From Putridiphycobacter sp965230485 (GTDB lineage Bacteria; Bacteroidota; Bacteroidia; Flavobacteriales_D; Crocinitomicaceae): DNA of 64,000 nucleotides. The stretch is from contig CBDDLA010000001.1 of the NCBI GenBank assembly GCA_965230485.1, positions 3,596,001 to 3,660,000 of the forward strand, read 5' to 3'. The stretch's first letter is position 1. Each line of letters opens with the position of its first letter. Shown in pieces: positions 16,705-24,872 of this stretch. Both the position numbers and the translations under genes were made by a program. The notes beneath the pieces are model-generated. The model did no database searches and had not been told where the DNA came from. It was given only the letters and a program-made list of their open reading frames with translations.

Positions 16705-17702
16705 ATCCATAGATATCCATCCTTGACTTTTAGAAAGGGAGGAATATTATTAATGTATAAACTTCCGGTACCTAAACCTTGCGGTAATACATTACGTTTT
16801 GTGGCAGTATATTGAGCAATTGCATTTAAACCAATATTGCTTTCGAGTGCTGAAGTGACCCACCAATTAATATTTAGTTCTTGAGCAATTGATATCCATT
16901 CGTCAGTGCCTTTGATTCCGCCAATAAGACTGGGCTTTAGTATGATGAATTGAGGTTTAATTTTGTTAAGAAGCTCGAATTTATGTTTTTCACTAACAAT
17001 ACCAATGAGTTCTTCGTCTAAAGCTATGGGTAAGGGGGTGATTTTACATAATTCAGACATTGCCTCCCAATTCCCTGCTTTTATGGGTTGTTCTATAGAA
17101 TGAATATCAAGTAAAGAGAGTAAAGTCAGTTTTTCTAAAGCGTCATTAAATTGAAAAGCGCCATTTGCATCAACACGTAGTGTGATTTTTTCAGCAGAAT
17201 ATTGTTTTCGAATGTGCTTCAGAATTGAAAGCTCTTCTTCAAAATCAATAGCACCTATTTTTAGTTTTATACAATTATATCCGGCTTTTATTTTTTCGTC
17301 TACTTGCTTTAACATAAAGTCAGCGCTTCCCATCCAAACTAATCCATTAATCGGTATTTTGGCAATGTCTGTCTTGAAAATCGTATGGTTTCCACCATTT
17401 TTGAGATCAAGCTTAGCCGTTTCAATAGCAAATTGAATAGAAGGATAAGAACTTAATTCAGTTATATTTTCTAAATAGTAAGTAATATTCTTGGCCACAT
17501 GTTCAAGAAAGCCTTCATAAGTTTCACTCCAGTCTGGCGAAAGTGTCTTAATAATGGAGGCTTCGCCTTTTCCTATAACTGATGGTTGATCAGATTTCCA
17601 AACTGATATGATCCATGAATCTTTACTTGTTAATACCCCTCTCGAAGTACCACTGGGCTGCTTAAATTTAAATGTTATTTTCTCTATTTTAGCTTGATGC
17701 AT
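16701..17702 (-). CDS. menC: o-Succinylbenzoate synthase (menaquinone synthesis)
   Basis: A 333-residue enolase-superfamily enzyme of the muconate-lactonising subgroup. The catalytic set is visible: Lys pair KLK (146-148), the metal ligands in VDAN (Asp178), EQP (Glu204) and LDEE (Asp229), and the second Lys in ILKP (256). It dehydrates SHCHC to o-succinylbenzoate in menaquinone biosynthesis. An N-succinylamino acid racemase or dipeptide epimerase is the alternative within the family, but the ILKPSLIGG motif and the presence of menA in the window favour MenC. The ATG is 49 nt from the recR start on the other strand. Confidence 0.85.
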   Translation of the reverse strand: MHQAKIEKITFKFKQPSGTSRGVLTSKDSWIISVWKSDQPSVIGKGEASIIKTLSPDWSETYEGFLEHVAKNITYYLENITELSSYPSIQFAIETAKLDLKNGGNHTIFKTDIAKIPINGLVWMGSADFMLKQVDEKIKAGYNCIKLKIGAIDFEEELSILKHIRKQYSAEKITLRVDANGAFQFNDALEKLTLLSLLDIHSIEQPIKAGNWEAMSELCKITPLPIALDEELIGIVSEKHKFELLNKIKPQFIILKPSLIGGIKGTDEWISIAQELNINWWVTSALESNIGLNAIAQYTATKRNVLPQGLGTGSLYINNIPPFLKVKDGYLWI

Positions 17703-17739
17703 CTATTGTCTTTGAAGGATAAAATTAGAAAAAAAAACG

Positions 17740-17747
17740 TACTTTTG
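17740..17747 (+). promoter_or_regulatory. -7 element directly before the recR GTG
   Basis: TACTTTTG matches TAnnTTTG and ends 4 nt before the GTG at 17752. Transcription would then begin at or within a few bases of the start codon, giving a leaderless or nearly leaderless mRNA. A TTTG lies at 17711-17714, but the 25-nt spacer is longer than usual. Confidence 0.4.
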
Positions 17748-17751
17748 CCCT

Positions 17752-18372
17752 GTGAGCTTGCCGTCAAAATACCTTGAAAATGTTGTAGAACATTTTTCTT
17801 CTTTACCTGGAATCGGAAAGAAAACAGCATTGCGTTTAGTTTTGAATCTTTTAAAAAGAGAAGAAGTCGAAATACAGAAATTTGCTGATGCATTGAATCA
17901 CTTAAAATCGAATATTTCAACCTGTAAAATTTGTGGAAATATAAGTGATGCAGATACATGCTATATTTGTGTTCAAAACCATAGAAAAAGGGACATTATT
18001 TGTGTTGTAGAGGACATTAGAGACATCATGGCCATTGAATCTACTGAGCAATTTTATGGCTTATATCATGTTTTAGGTGGGGTAATCTCACCTATGGACG
18101 GAATAGGTCCAAATGATCTTAACGTAGAATCCTTGATTAATCGATTACAAGGAGGTGATATTTCAGAGGTAATCTTGGCACTTCCAACAAACATGGAAGG
18201 GGACACCACTAATTTTTATCTCTACAGAAAATTAGAGCCTTTCGATATTAAAATTACAACACTTACTCGGGGCGTGTCGGTTGGAACAGAATTGCACTAT
18301 GCGGATGAGTTGACACTTGGTCGTTCTATTTTGAACAGAATGCCGTTTGAGTTTAGTATTTCCAAAAAATGA
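17752..18372 (+). CDS. recR: Recombination mediator RecR
   Basis: A 206-residue RecR of normal length. The N-terminal helix-hairpin-helix shows LPGIGKKTALRL (19-30), the four-cysteine zinc finger is CKICGN...CYIC, and the Toprim domain contains ICVVED with MDGIGPNDL. It acts with RecO in loading RecA at gapped DNA. The best start is the GTG at 17752, which gives the usual N-terminus (SLPSKYLENVV); no ATG lies nearby upstream in frame. It is divergent from menC. Confidence 0.94.
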   Translation: MSLPSKYLENVVEHFSSLPGIGKKTALRLVLNLLKREEVEIQKFADALNHLKSNISTCKICGNISDADTCYICVQNHRKRDIICVVEDIRDIMAIESTEQFYGLYHVLGGVISPMDGIGPNDLNVESLINRLQGGDISEVILALPTNMEGDTTNFYLYRKLEPFDIKITTLTRGVSVGTELHYADELTLGRSILNRMPFEFSISKK

Positions 18373-18420
18373 GGAAACTTAAAAACCAAGCTTATAAATT
18401 AATAAAGGCAAATTAATCAC

Positions 18421-18428
18421 TAAATTTG
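18421..18428 (+). promoter_or_regulatory. -7 element (TAAATTTG) before the polysaccharide operon
   Basis: A perfect TAnnTTTG match 16 nt before the ATG of the epimerase gene. It would drive the six-gene run that follows. A -33 element at normal spacing is not evident, and recR ends 48 nt upstream, so readthrough is also possible. Confidence 0.4.
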
Positions 18429-18444
18429 AAGTTTTAAAAAATGT

Positions 18445-19392
18445 ATGCGTAAGATTTTGGTGACTGGTGGTGCTGGTAATGTTGGAAGTGCTTTAACCAG
18501 TAAGCTATTGCTAGATAAAAACACTGAACTTGTTGTCATAGATAATTTGTCTACCGGCTCAATCAATAAGTTGGACTTAAAGCACCCTCGTTTAAAATTC
18601 ATTAAGGCTAACGTTAATAATAGATTTGAATTATCAGAAATTATGTTAGCTAATCATTTTGATTTTGTGTTTCATTTTGCTGCCCTTGTAGGTGTTAAAA
18701 GGACCCAGGAGAATCCAATTAAAGTTTTAAACGATATTGAGGGCATTAGAAATATTTTACAACTTTCTAAAAATACAGGAGTTAAACGATTTTTCTTTTC
18801 AAGTTCTTCTGAGGTTTATGGAGAACCAGTTGTAATTCCTCAACATGAAGAGACTACGCCACTCAATAGTAAAATTCCATATGCTGTAGTTAAAAATGTT
18901 GGAGAGTCCTTTTGCCGTTCATTCCAACAAGAATATGGATTGGACTATACTATTTTTAGGTTTTTTAATACTTATGGGCCACATCAAACGACAGATTTTG
19001 TTATGGCGAAGTTTATCGCTCAAGCCTTAAACAACAAACCAATTACCATATATGGTGATGGAGATCAAACCAGGACATTTTGTTATGTGGATGACAATAT
19101 TGATACATGCATTAATACACTTGATGATGACCAAGTCATTAATGATGTCATTAATATTGGGGGTGATAAAATTATTACCATTCTAGAATTGGCTAAAAAA
19201 ATAATTGATATAACTAAGAGCGAGTCTAAGATTATTCATCTACCTCCACTCCTTCAAGGTGATATGACACGCCGTCAACCAGACAATACCAAAATGCAGA
19301 CTATTTTAAATAGGGAGTTAATAAGTATAGACGAAGGAATTAAAAAACTCTTGAGTTCGGAGCAATTTTTAAATGAAATAAATGAGAATTAA
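18445..19392 (+). CDS. NAD-dependent nucleotide-sugar epimerase/dehydratase
   Basis: A 315-residue extended SDR. The NAD-binding GGAGNVG is at 8-14, FHFAALVGV follows, the catalytic serines lie in SSSEVYGE and the YxxxK pair is YAVVK. RFFNTYGP and the late PDNTKM segment are typical of UDP-glucose 4-epimerase, dTDP-glucose dehydratase and UDP-glucuronate decarboxylase relatives; the exact sugar cannot be assigned. It supplies an activated sugar to the surface-polysaccharide genes that follow. An alternative ATG lies out of frame 4 nt upstream. The stop overlaps the start of the asparagine synthase gene by one base. Confidence 0.87.
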   Translation: MRKILVTGGAGNVGSALTSKLLLDKNTELVVIDNLSTGSINKLDLKHPRLKFIKANVNNRFELSEIMLANHFDFVFHFAALVGVKRTQENPIKVLNDIEGIRNILQLSKNTGVKRFFFSSSSEVYGEPVVIPQHEETTPLNSKIPYAVVKNVGESFCRSFQQEYGLDYTIFRFFNTYGPHQTTDFVMAKFIAQALNNKPITIYGDGDQTRTFCYVDDNIDTCINTLDDDQVINDVINIGGDKIITILELAKKIIDITKSESKIIHLPPLLQGDMTRRQPDNTKMQTILNRELISIDEGIKKLLSSEQFLNEINEN

Positions 19393-21266
19393 TGTGCGGA
19401 ATTAATGGTATTTATCGTTTTTCAGGTCAATCATATCCTAAGGATATGATGGCTAAAATGAATGAAGTAATTATCCATAGAGGTCCTGATTCTGGAGACA
19501 TTTTTGTGGATGATTACGTTCAGCTAGGGCATAGGAGGTTGTCAATTATTGATACTGATTCAAGGTCCGACCAACCGTTTCATTCACCTGATGGTCGATA
19601 CGTTTTAATTTTCAATGGAGAAATATATAATTACAAAAAACTCAAAGCGCTTTTAACCGATTATAATTTTCTAACCGATTCTGATACAGAAGTTGTTTTA
19701 GCTGCTTTTATCAAATGGGGAGAACATTGTATCAAGCATTTTAATGGAATGTTCTCATTTGCTATTTGGGACACTCTTAATAAAACAATGTTTATTGCGC
19801 GTGACCGTTTAGGTATAAAACCACTTTATTATTTTCTGGATAATGAAAAAATTATTTTTTCTTCATCCGTAAAAGCATTGTTGAGTACTAATTTAGTCCC
19901 AAGACGGTTAAACAAAACCGGACTAATTGATTATTTACGCTTTCAAACCGTTCATGCTCCTTTTACCATTATAGATAATATTTTCAGTTTAATGCCAGGA
20001 CAGTATATGGTATTAAATGACGAAAGGCAAGACGTTAAAGCATACTGGAGTCTAACAAATGATTATAAGGTTGTTAATACAGATAAGTCTAAAGTAATAG
20101 GAGGGATTCAAGAAAAACTTAAAAATGCCGTTGAATTGAGGTTAATGAGTGATGTACCTTTTGGTGCATTTTTATCAGGAGGGATAGATAGTTCAATTAT
20201 CGTAGCATTAATGGCAGAAACACATTCTCGGCCAATAGATACTTTTTCGGTAGTCTTTAAAGAAGAAGCCTTTTCTGAGGGAAAGTATGCTAAAATGATG
20301 TCAGATAGATATGGGACTAACCATCATGAAATTGAACTAACAGCTAATCATTTCAAGGACTTAATTCCAAATGCACTCAATTTTTTAGATCATCCTAGTG
20401 GTGATGGCTTAAATACGTATGTCGTTTCAAAGTACACCAAAGAGGCAGGAATTACCATGGCATTGTCTGGTCTTGGAGGAGATGAACTATTTGGAGGGTA
20501 TTCAATTTTTAATCAAATACCCAATTTGCAGTCAAAAAAATGGTTAGGAAGTTTTCCAAATTATGCGCGAAAGCAGGTTGGAAATGTTTACCATGCTGTC
20601 AAAAGAAATGTGCCTTCAAGTAAAATAAAAGCATTGCTTAAACAAGAATACTTTGATACTGAATATATCCATCAATTCTATCGCCAGGTATTAATGGATA
20701 ATCAAATCAAAAATTTAGTCAATTTTGATGCATTACCTTTGAATAAATCATTCGAAATAGCGCATGAATTGGTTGGGTATAAAACTGATGGATGGGCATT
20801 ACCCCCTTTGAGTAGGATTTCTGTAGCTGAAATTGCCACTTATATGCAAAATGTTCTCTTAAGAGATTCTGATCAAATGAGTATGGCGCATGCATTGGAA
20901 TTGAGGGTTCCATTCTTAGATCACGAATTAGTTGAGTATGTTTTAGGTGTTTCTGATGAGCTTAAGAAACCAATCATACCTAAACAGCTTCTTGTAGAAT
21001 CATTTAAAGATAAACTGCCAGAGGAAGTTTATAATCGAAAGAAAATGGGCTTTGTACTTCCATATGATCAATGGATGAGAAACGAGTTAAAGTCTTTTTG
21101 CGAATCTAATCTGAATCATTTGAAAAGAGTGAGTACTTTTAAAGAAAATGGCATTGATAAGCTTTGGCAACATTTTTTAAAAGGAAATAAACAAGTAACT
21201 TGGTCGAGAATATGGCCTTTGGTAGTTTTAGGAAATTGGATAGAATTGAACAAAATTGATGGATAA
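19392..21266 (+). CDS. asnB: Asparagine synthase (glutamine-hydrolysing) of a glycan cluster
   Basis: A 624-residue AsnB-type amidotransferase. Cys2 is the glutaminase nucleophile (MCGINGIY), with HRGPDSG and the later NGEIYNY as class II glutaminase motifs. The synthetase half has the PP-loop SGGIDSS at 262-268 and the LSGLGGDELFGGY motif. It amidates a carboxylate with glutamine nitrogen and ATP. Its place between a nucleotide-sugar enzyme and glycosyltransferases suggests that it may amidate a uronic acid or acidic sugar of the polysaccharide instead of, or besides, making asparagine. It overlaps the next gene by 8 nt. Confidence 0.9.
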   Translation: MCGINGIYRFSGQSYPKDMMAKMNEVIIHRGPDSGDIFVDDYVQLGHRRLSIIDTDSRSDQPFHSPDGRYVLIFNGEIYNYKKLKALLTDYNFLTDSDTEVVLAAFIKWGEHCIKHFNGMFSFAIWDTLNKTMFIARDRLGIKPLYYFLDNEKIIFSSSVKALLSTNLVPRRLNKTGLIDYLRFQTVHAPFTIIDNIFSLMPGQYMVLNDERQDVKAYWSLTNDYKVVNTDKSKVIGGIQEKLKNAVELRLMSDVPFGAFLSGGIDSSIIVALMAETHSRPIDTFSVVFKEEAFSEGKYAKMMSDRYGTNHHEIELTANHFKDLIPNALNFLDHPSGDGLNTYVVSKYTKEAGITMALSGLGGDELFGGYSIFNQIPNLQSKKWLGSFPNYARKQVGNVYHAVKRNVPSSKIKALLKQEYFDTEYIHQFYRQVLMDNQIKNLVNFDALPLNKSFEIAHELVGYKTDGWALPPLSRISVAEIATYMQNVLLRDSDQMSMAHALELRVPFLDHELVEYVLGVSDELKKPIIPKQLLVESFKDKLPEEVYNRKKMGFVLPYDQWMRNELKSFCESNLNHLKRVSTFKENGIDKLWQHFLKGNKQVTWSRIWPLVVLGNWIELNKIDG

Positions 21267-22407
21267 AAAGAAAATTCTTATTTGTGTAGACTGGTACACG
21301 CCTGGTTTTAAAGCTGGTGGTCCTATTCGATCGGTCTCGAATATGGTCAGCTATTTTAAAAATGAATACGATTTTTATATTCTTACAAGTGCTTATGATT
21401 TAGGTGATCATAAACCATATTCCAGTGTGTTAATAAATCAATGGCACGATCAGGAAGGCGTGTTTATTAAATACCTTGATAAGACTCGTTTAAATTATCC
21501 TACGATAAAAAGCAATTTGGCCGAAGTGGCTCCTGACGTTTTTTACCTTAATAGCTTATTTTCGAAAAATTTCACGCTTTACCCACTTCGTTTTGCTAGA
21601 AAATATAGCAAAAGAGTCATTCTTGCACCAAGAGGTATGCTTGGAAGGGGAGCATTAGAAATAAAACAGAGTAAAAAACAAGTATTTTTATCAGTAGCTA
21701 AAATTTTAGGTTGGTACAAGAATATTGTTTGGCATGCTTCTACTGAGGAAGAAGTAGAGGAAATCAAAAAGGTTTTTGGAAATCACTCTAAAATAAAAGT
21801 AGCTCAAAATATTCCTGTTAAGCAGATTTTTAGCTTAGAAGAGGTCATTGACTTTAAACGGACTGGGAAAATCAAATTTATTTTTATGAGTCGAATTTCT
21901 AAGAAAAAGAACCTTCATTTGGCAATAAATGCCCTAAAGTCCATAAATCTGGATAAAGAGGTAGAGTTTGATATTTACGGTGTAAATGAAGACAGAATTT
22001 ATTTTGAATCCTTTAAAAAAGATATCGGTAAACTATCCCCGCAACTAACTATTAATTATAAAGGAGAAGTCCATCCAGACAAGGTGCCGGAGTTATACGC
22101 TAAGGCGGATTATATGCTGTTGCCAACCATGCACGAAAATTTTGGGCACACCATAGTTGAGGCCTGGGCTAATGGTTGCCCTGTAATTATAAGCCAAAAT
22201 ACCCCTTGGCATGATTTGGAACCAAAGAATATTGGTTGGGACGTAGACATTGATGATGATAAAGCATTAGAGAATGTGCTTGATTTAGCTATTCATTCAG
22301 ACTTTGAGACTTACAAAAATAGAGTGATATCAAGTTATAAGTTTTTTAGTGATGAGGTCATGGATAAGCATATTATTGAAGATCACAAAATATTGTTATC
22401 AGAATGA
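21259..22407 (+). CDS. Family 4 glycosyltransferase
   Basis: A 382-residue GT-B fold enzyme. The N-terminus has the TPGFKAGGPIRSV glycine-rich loop. The C-terminal half carries the family-4 donor-site motif with the two glutamates in HENFGHTIVE, plus MSRISKKKN at the start of the nucleotide domain. Retaining transfer of a sugar from a nucleotide donor at the cytosolic face of the membrane is expected. The ATG at 21259 is chosen over a TTG one codon upstream. It overlaps both neighbours (asnB by 8 nt, the acetyltransferase by 4 nt). Confidence 0.87.
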   Translation: MDKKKILICVDWYTPGFKAGGPIRSVSNMVSYFKNEYDFYILTSAYDLGDHKPYSSVLINQWHDQEGVFIKYLDKTRLNYPTIKSNLAEVAPDVFYLNSLFSKNFTLYPLRFARKYSKRVILAPRGMLGRGALEIKQSKKQVFLSVAKILGWYKNIVWHASTEEEVEEIKKVFGNHSKIKVAQNIPVKQIFSLEEVIDFKRTGKIKFIFMSRISKKKNLHLAINALKSINLDKEVEFDIYGVNEDRIYFESFKKDIGKLSPQLTINYKGEVHPDKVPELYAKADYMLLPTMHENFGHTIVEAWANGCPVIISQNTPWHDLEPKNIGWDVDIDDDKALENVLDLAIHSDFETYKNRVISSYKFFSDEVMDKHIIEDHKILLSE

Positions 22408-22955
22408 AAACAAGGCTAGATCACTTCAATAATAGTTGGTATAAACCAGGCCCGAAATTTAAGATAGCATGTTGGTTTATATTTAATGCTCTTATCTTAA
22501 AGAATAAATATAATCCGTTTAGTAGATCTAAGGTAGCAGTATTAAGATTATTTGGTGCAACAATAGGCAAAGGTGTTGTCATCAAGCCGTCAGTTTCAGT
22601 AAAGTATCCATGGAAGTTAGCCATAGGAAATTATGTTTGGATTGGGGAAAATGTTTGGATTGATAATTTAGATCAAGTGACCATTGGTAATCATGTTTGT
22701 ATTTCTCAAGGGGCATTATTATTATGCGGCAATCATAACTACAAAAAATCTAGTTTTGATTTAATGATCAAACCGATTGAATTGCAAGACGGTACTTGGA
22801 TTGGAGCAAAGTCTATGGTGACCCAAGGCGTCGTTTGCAAAGAACATTCAATCTTGGCGGTTCAATCTGTTGCCACAAGTAATTTAGAAGCATTTACTAT
22901 TTATCAAGGTAATCCTGCGATTGAAGTAAGAAAAAGACACATTCATGAAGCTTAA
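22404..22955 (+). CDS. WcaF-like hexapeptide acetyltransferase
   Basis: A 183-residue protein of the WcaF group of left-handed beta-helix acyltransferases. The basic N-terminal region with NSWYKPGP is typical of WcaF. Hexapeptide repeats run from about residue 50 (GATIGKGVVIKP) to the end, with the catalytic His region LLLCGNHNY near 110. It should O-acetylate a sugar of the polysaccharide using acetyl-CoA. It is coupled to the GT4 gene by an ATGA overlap and overlaps the next GT2 gene by 11 nt. Confidence 0.86.
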   Translation: MKTRLDHFNNSWYKPGPKFKIACWFIFNALILKNKYNPFSRSKVAVLRLFGATIGKGVVIKPSVSVKYPWKLAIGNYVWIGENVWIDNLDQVTIGNHVCISQGALLLCGNHNYKKSSFDLMIKPIELQDGTWIGAKSMVTQGVVCKEHSILAVQSVATSNLEAFTIYQGNPAIEVRKRHIHEA

Positions 22956-23700
22956 AATTTCAATTATTACCGTTGCTTACAATGCAGAGGCTTATATAGA
23001 AGATACTATTCAATCTGTTGTCAATCAGAATTATGATAATGTAGAGTACATTATTGTAGACGGTGCTTCAAAAGATAGTACGCTTGAAATTTGCGAGCGA
23101 TACAAAAATAATATTGATGTTTTAATTTCTGAGCCAGATAAAGGATTATATGATGCCATGAATAAAGGGGTTGATCTTGCATCTGGGGATGTTGTTGGCA
23201 TACTCAATGCAGATGATTTTTACAATTCGAACCAGGTTTTAGCTGATGTTGCCAAGGCGTTTGAAGATGTAAACACGGATCTCTGCTATGGAGACCTTGT
23301 ATATGTTGATCCTATCAATACTGACAAAGTAGTTCGTAATTGGGTTTCTGGGAACTATAAGAAGGACGCTTTTCTAAAAGGTTGGATGCCGCCCCATCCC
23401 ACATTTTTTTTGAAAAAAGAACATTATCAAGAGTTTGGCAAGTACAATTTAGTATTAAAATCGTCAGCTGATTACGAGTTGATGCTGAGAATGATGCACA
23501 AGTATAAGTTAAAAGCCCACTACATTAATAAGACCATTGTTAGAATGAGAACTGGTGGCGTAAGTAATGCTTCATTAAAGAACAGAATTAGGGCCAATCA
23601 AGAAGATAAAATGGCTTGGCAGTTAAATGGTCTTAAGCCGTCCTTATTTACTTTTATTAGAAAACCATTGTCAAAGCTGACTCAGTTTTTCAAAAAATAA
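22945..23700 (+). CDS. Family 2 glycosyltransferase, WcaE-like
   Basis: A 251-residue GT2 enzyme. The N-terminal SIITVAYNAE strand, the VDGASKDST loop, the SEPDKGLYDAMNKG segment and the NADDFY (DxD-type) metal motif identify the WcaE-like branch. PPHPTFF in the middle is a conserved acceptor-site segment of that branch. Last gene of the polysaccharide run; it ends at a strong terminator. Confidence 0.88.
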   Translation: MKLKISIITVAYNAEAYIEDTIQSVVNQNYDNVEYIIVDGASKDSTLEICERYKNNIDVLISEPDKGLYDAMNKGVDLASGDVVGILNADDFYNSNQVLADVAKAFEDVNTDLCYGDLVYVDPINTDKVVRNWVSGNYKKDAFLKGWMPPHPTFFLKKEHYQEFGKYNLVLKSSADYELMLRMMHKYKLKAHYINKTIVRMRTGGVSNASLKNRIRANQEDKMAWQLNGLKPSLFTFIRKPLSKLTQFFKK

Positions 23701-23703
23701 GTC

Positions 23704-23739
23704 AAAAAAAAATGTCCCGATTATTCGAGACATTTTTTT
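23704..23739. terminator. Bidirectional terminator between the polysaccharide operon and trxB
   Basis: A hairpin AAATGTCcCGA / TCGaGACATTT (one mismatch, loop TTAT) has an A run on the left and a T run on the right. It serves both converging transcripts. Confidence 0.85.
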
Positions 23740-23754
23740 AATTACATTAAAATA

Positions 23755-24705
23755 TTAATGTCCTTTTGCGGCTAAATATCTTTCAGCGTCTAATGCAGCC
23801 ATGCAGCCAGTACCTGCTGCAGTAACAGCTTGTCTATAAGTTTTATCTGCAGCATCTCCCGATACAAATACGCCAGGAACATTAGTTAATGAAGTACCTG
23901 GTTTTTCATATTCAATATACCCAGTTTCATCCAAATTAATCTGACCCTTAAATATATCAGTATTTGGCTTATGTCCAATAGCAACAAAAAAGCCGGTACC
24001 TGGAATAATGTGTTCTTCGCCAGATACATTATTTTTCACACGAGCGCCTGTTACACCATTCCCGTCTCCTAATACTTCAAGTGTTTCAGTATTGTACAGT
24101 ATCTCGATATTTTCAGTGTTTTTAACACGCTCAGCCATAATTTTCGAAGCCCTAAATTCATCCCTTCTAACTAACATGGTAACTTTAGTACATAGCTTTG
24201 ACAGATAGTGCGCTTCTTCGCATGCAGAATCACCAGCACCAACTATTATGGTTTCTTGACCTTTGTAAAAGAAGCCATCACAAACGGCACATGCTGACAC
24301 GCCACCACCTATTTTTAAATAATGTTGTTCAGATTCCAATCCTAAGTATTTTGCGGAAGCTCCAGTTGAAATTATAATAGTATCTGCGTGTATTTCAGTA
24401 GTTTCATTAACCCAAGCTTTCTTTACATCTCCTGATAAATCAACTTTAGTTATAAACCCGCTTCTGACATCTGTGTCAAACCTTTCAGCTTGCTTTCTTA
24501 ATTGAATCATCATTTCTGGCCCTGTTACACCATCTTGATAACCAGGAAAATTTTCGACTTCATTAGTAGTTGTTAGCTGTCCACCTGGCTGCAATCCTTC
24601 ATAAAGCACAGGAGCCATATTAGCTCTAGCTGCATAAATTGCTGCAGTATATCCTGCTGGTCCAGATCCGATAATTAAACACTTGACTCTTTCTATATCG
24701 CTCAT
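23755..24705 (-). CDS. trxB: Thioredoxin reductase
   Basis: A 316-residue low-molecular-weight thioredoxin reductase. The FAD-binding GSGPAGYTAA is at 13-22, the redox-active CAVC pair lies near 138-141 in ACAVCDG, the NADPH-binding GAGDSACEEA follows, and the C-terminal FVSGDAAD is the second FAD motif. It transfers electrons from NADPH to thioredoxin (trxA at 5.5 kb). It is a monocistronic minus-strand gene. Confidence 0.96.
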   Translation of the reverse strand: MSDIERVKCLIIGSGPAGYTAAIYAARANMAPVLYEGLQPGGQLTTTNEVENFPGYQDGVTGPEMMIQLRKQAERFDTDVRSGFITKVDLSGDVKKAWVNETTEIHADTIIISTGASAKYLGLESEQHYLKIGGGVSACAVCDGFFYKGQETIIVGAGDSACEEAHYLSKLCTKVTMLVRRDEFRASKIMAERVKNTENIEILYNTETLEVLGDGNGVTGARVKNNVSGEEHIIPGTGFFVAIGHKPNTDIFKGQINLDETGYIEYEKPGTSLTNVPGVFVSGDAADKTYRQAVTAAGTGCMAALDAERYLAAKGH

Positions 24706-24729
24706 TGTTGTTGTAATTTATTAATCTGG

Positions 24730-24737
24730 CAAATATA
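24730..24737 (-). promoter_or_regulatory. -7 element (TATATTTG) before trxB
   Basis: The minus strand reads TATATTTG, a perfect -7 consensus, 25 nt upstream of the trxB ATG. No good -33 at standard spacing. Confidence 0.42.
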
Positions 24738-24817
24738 GTTGATTTTTAGGATTCGATTACGTAAAACAATTGTGAAAAAAAGCTAATTTACTTACACAAA
24801 ATATTGGCTCAATTTAA

Positions 24818-24849
24818 TTTGTTTCTTCAATTTAAAGGTAGTATTTTTG
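24818..24849 (+). promoter_or_regulatory. Promoter of the frameshifted helicase gene
   Basis: TTTG at 24818-24821, a 20-nt spacer and TATTTTTG at 24842-24849. The predicted RNA start near 24856 supports the ATG at 24873 as the true start and excludes the TTG at 24804. Confidence 0.55.
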
Positions 24850-24872
24850 CAAAAATATTTCCTTTAGCATAC

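Noticed and set aside
24804..24872. TTG start that would extend the helicase by 23 residues
   Set aside because: The promoter (24818-24849) lies inside this stretch, and the extension is hydrophobic and unlike the family.
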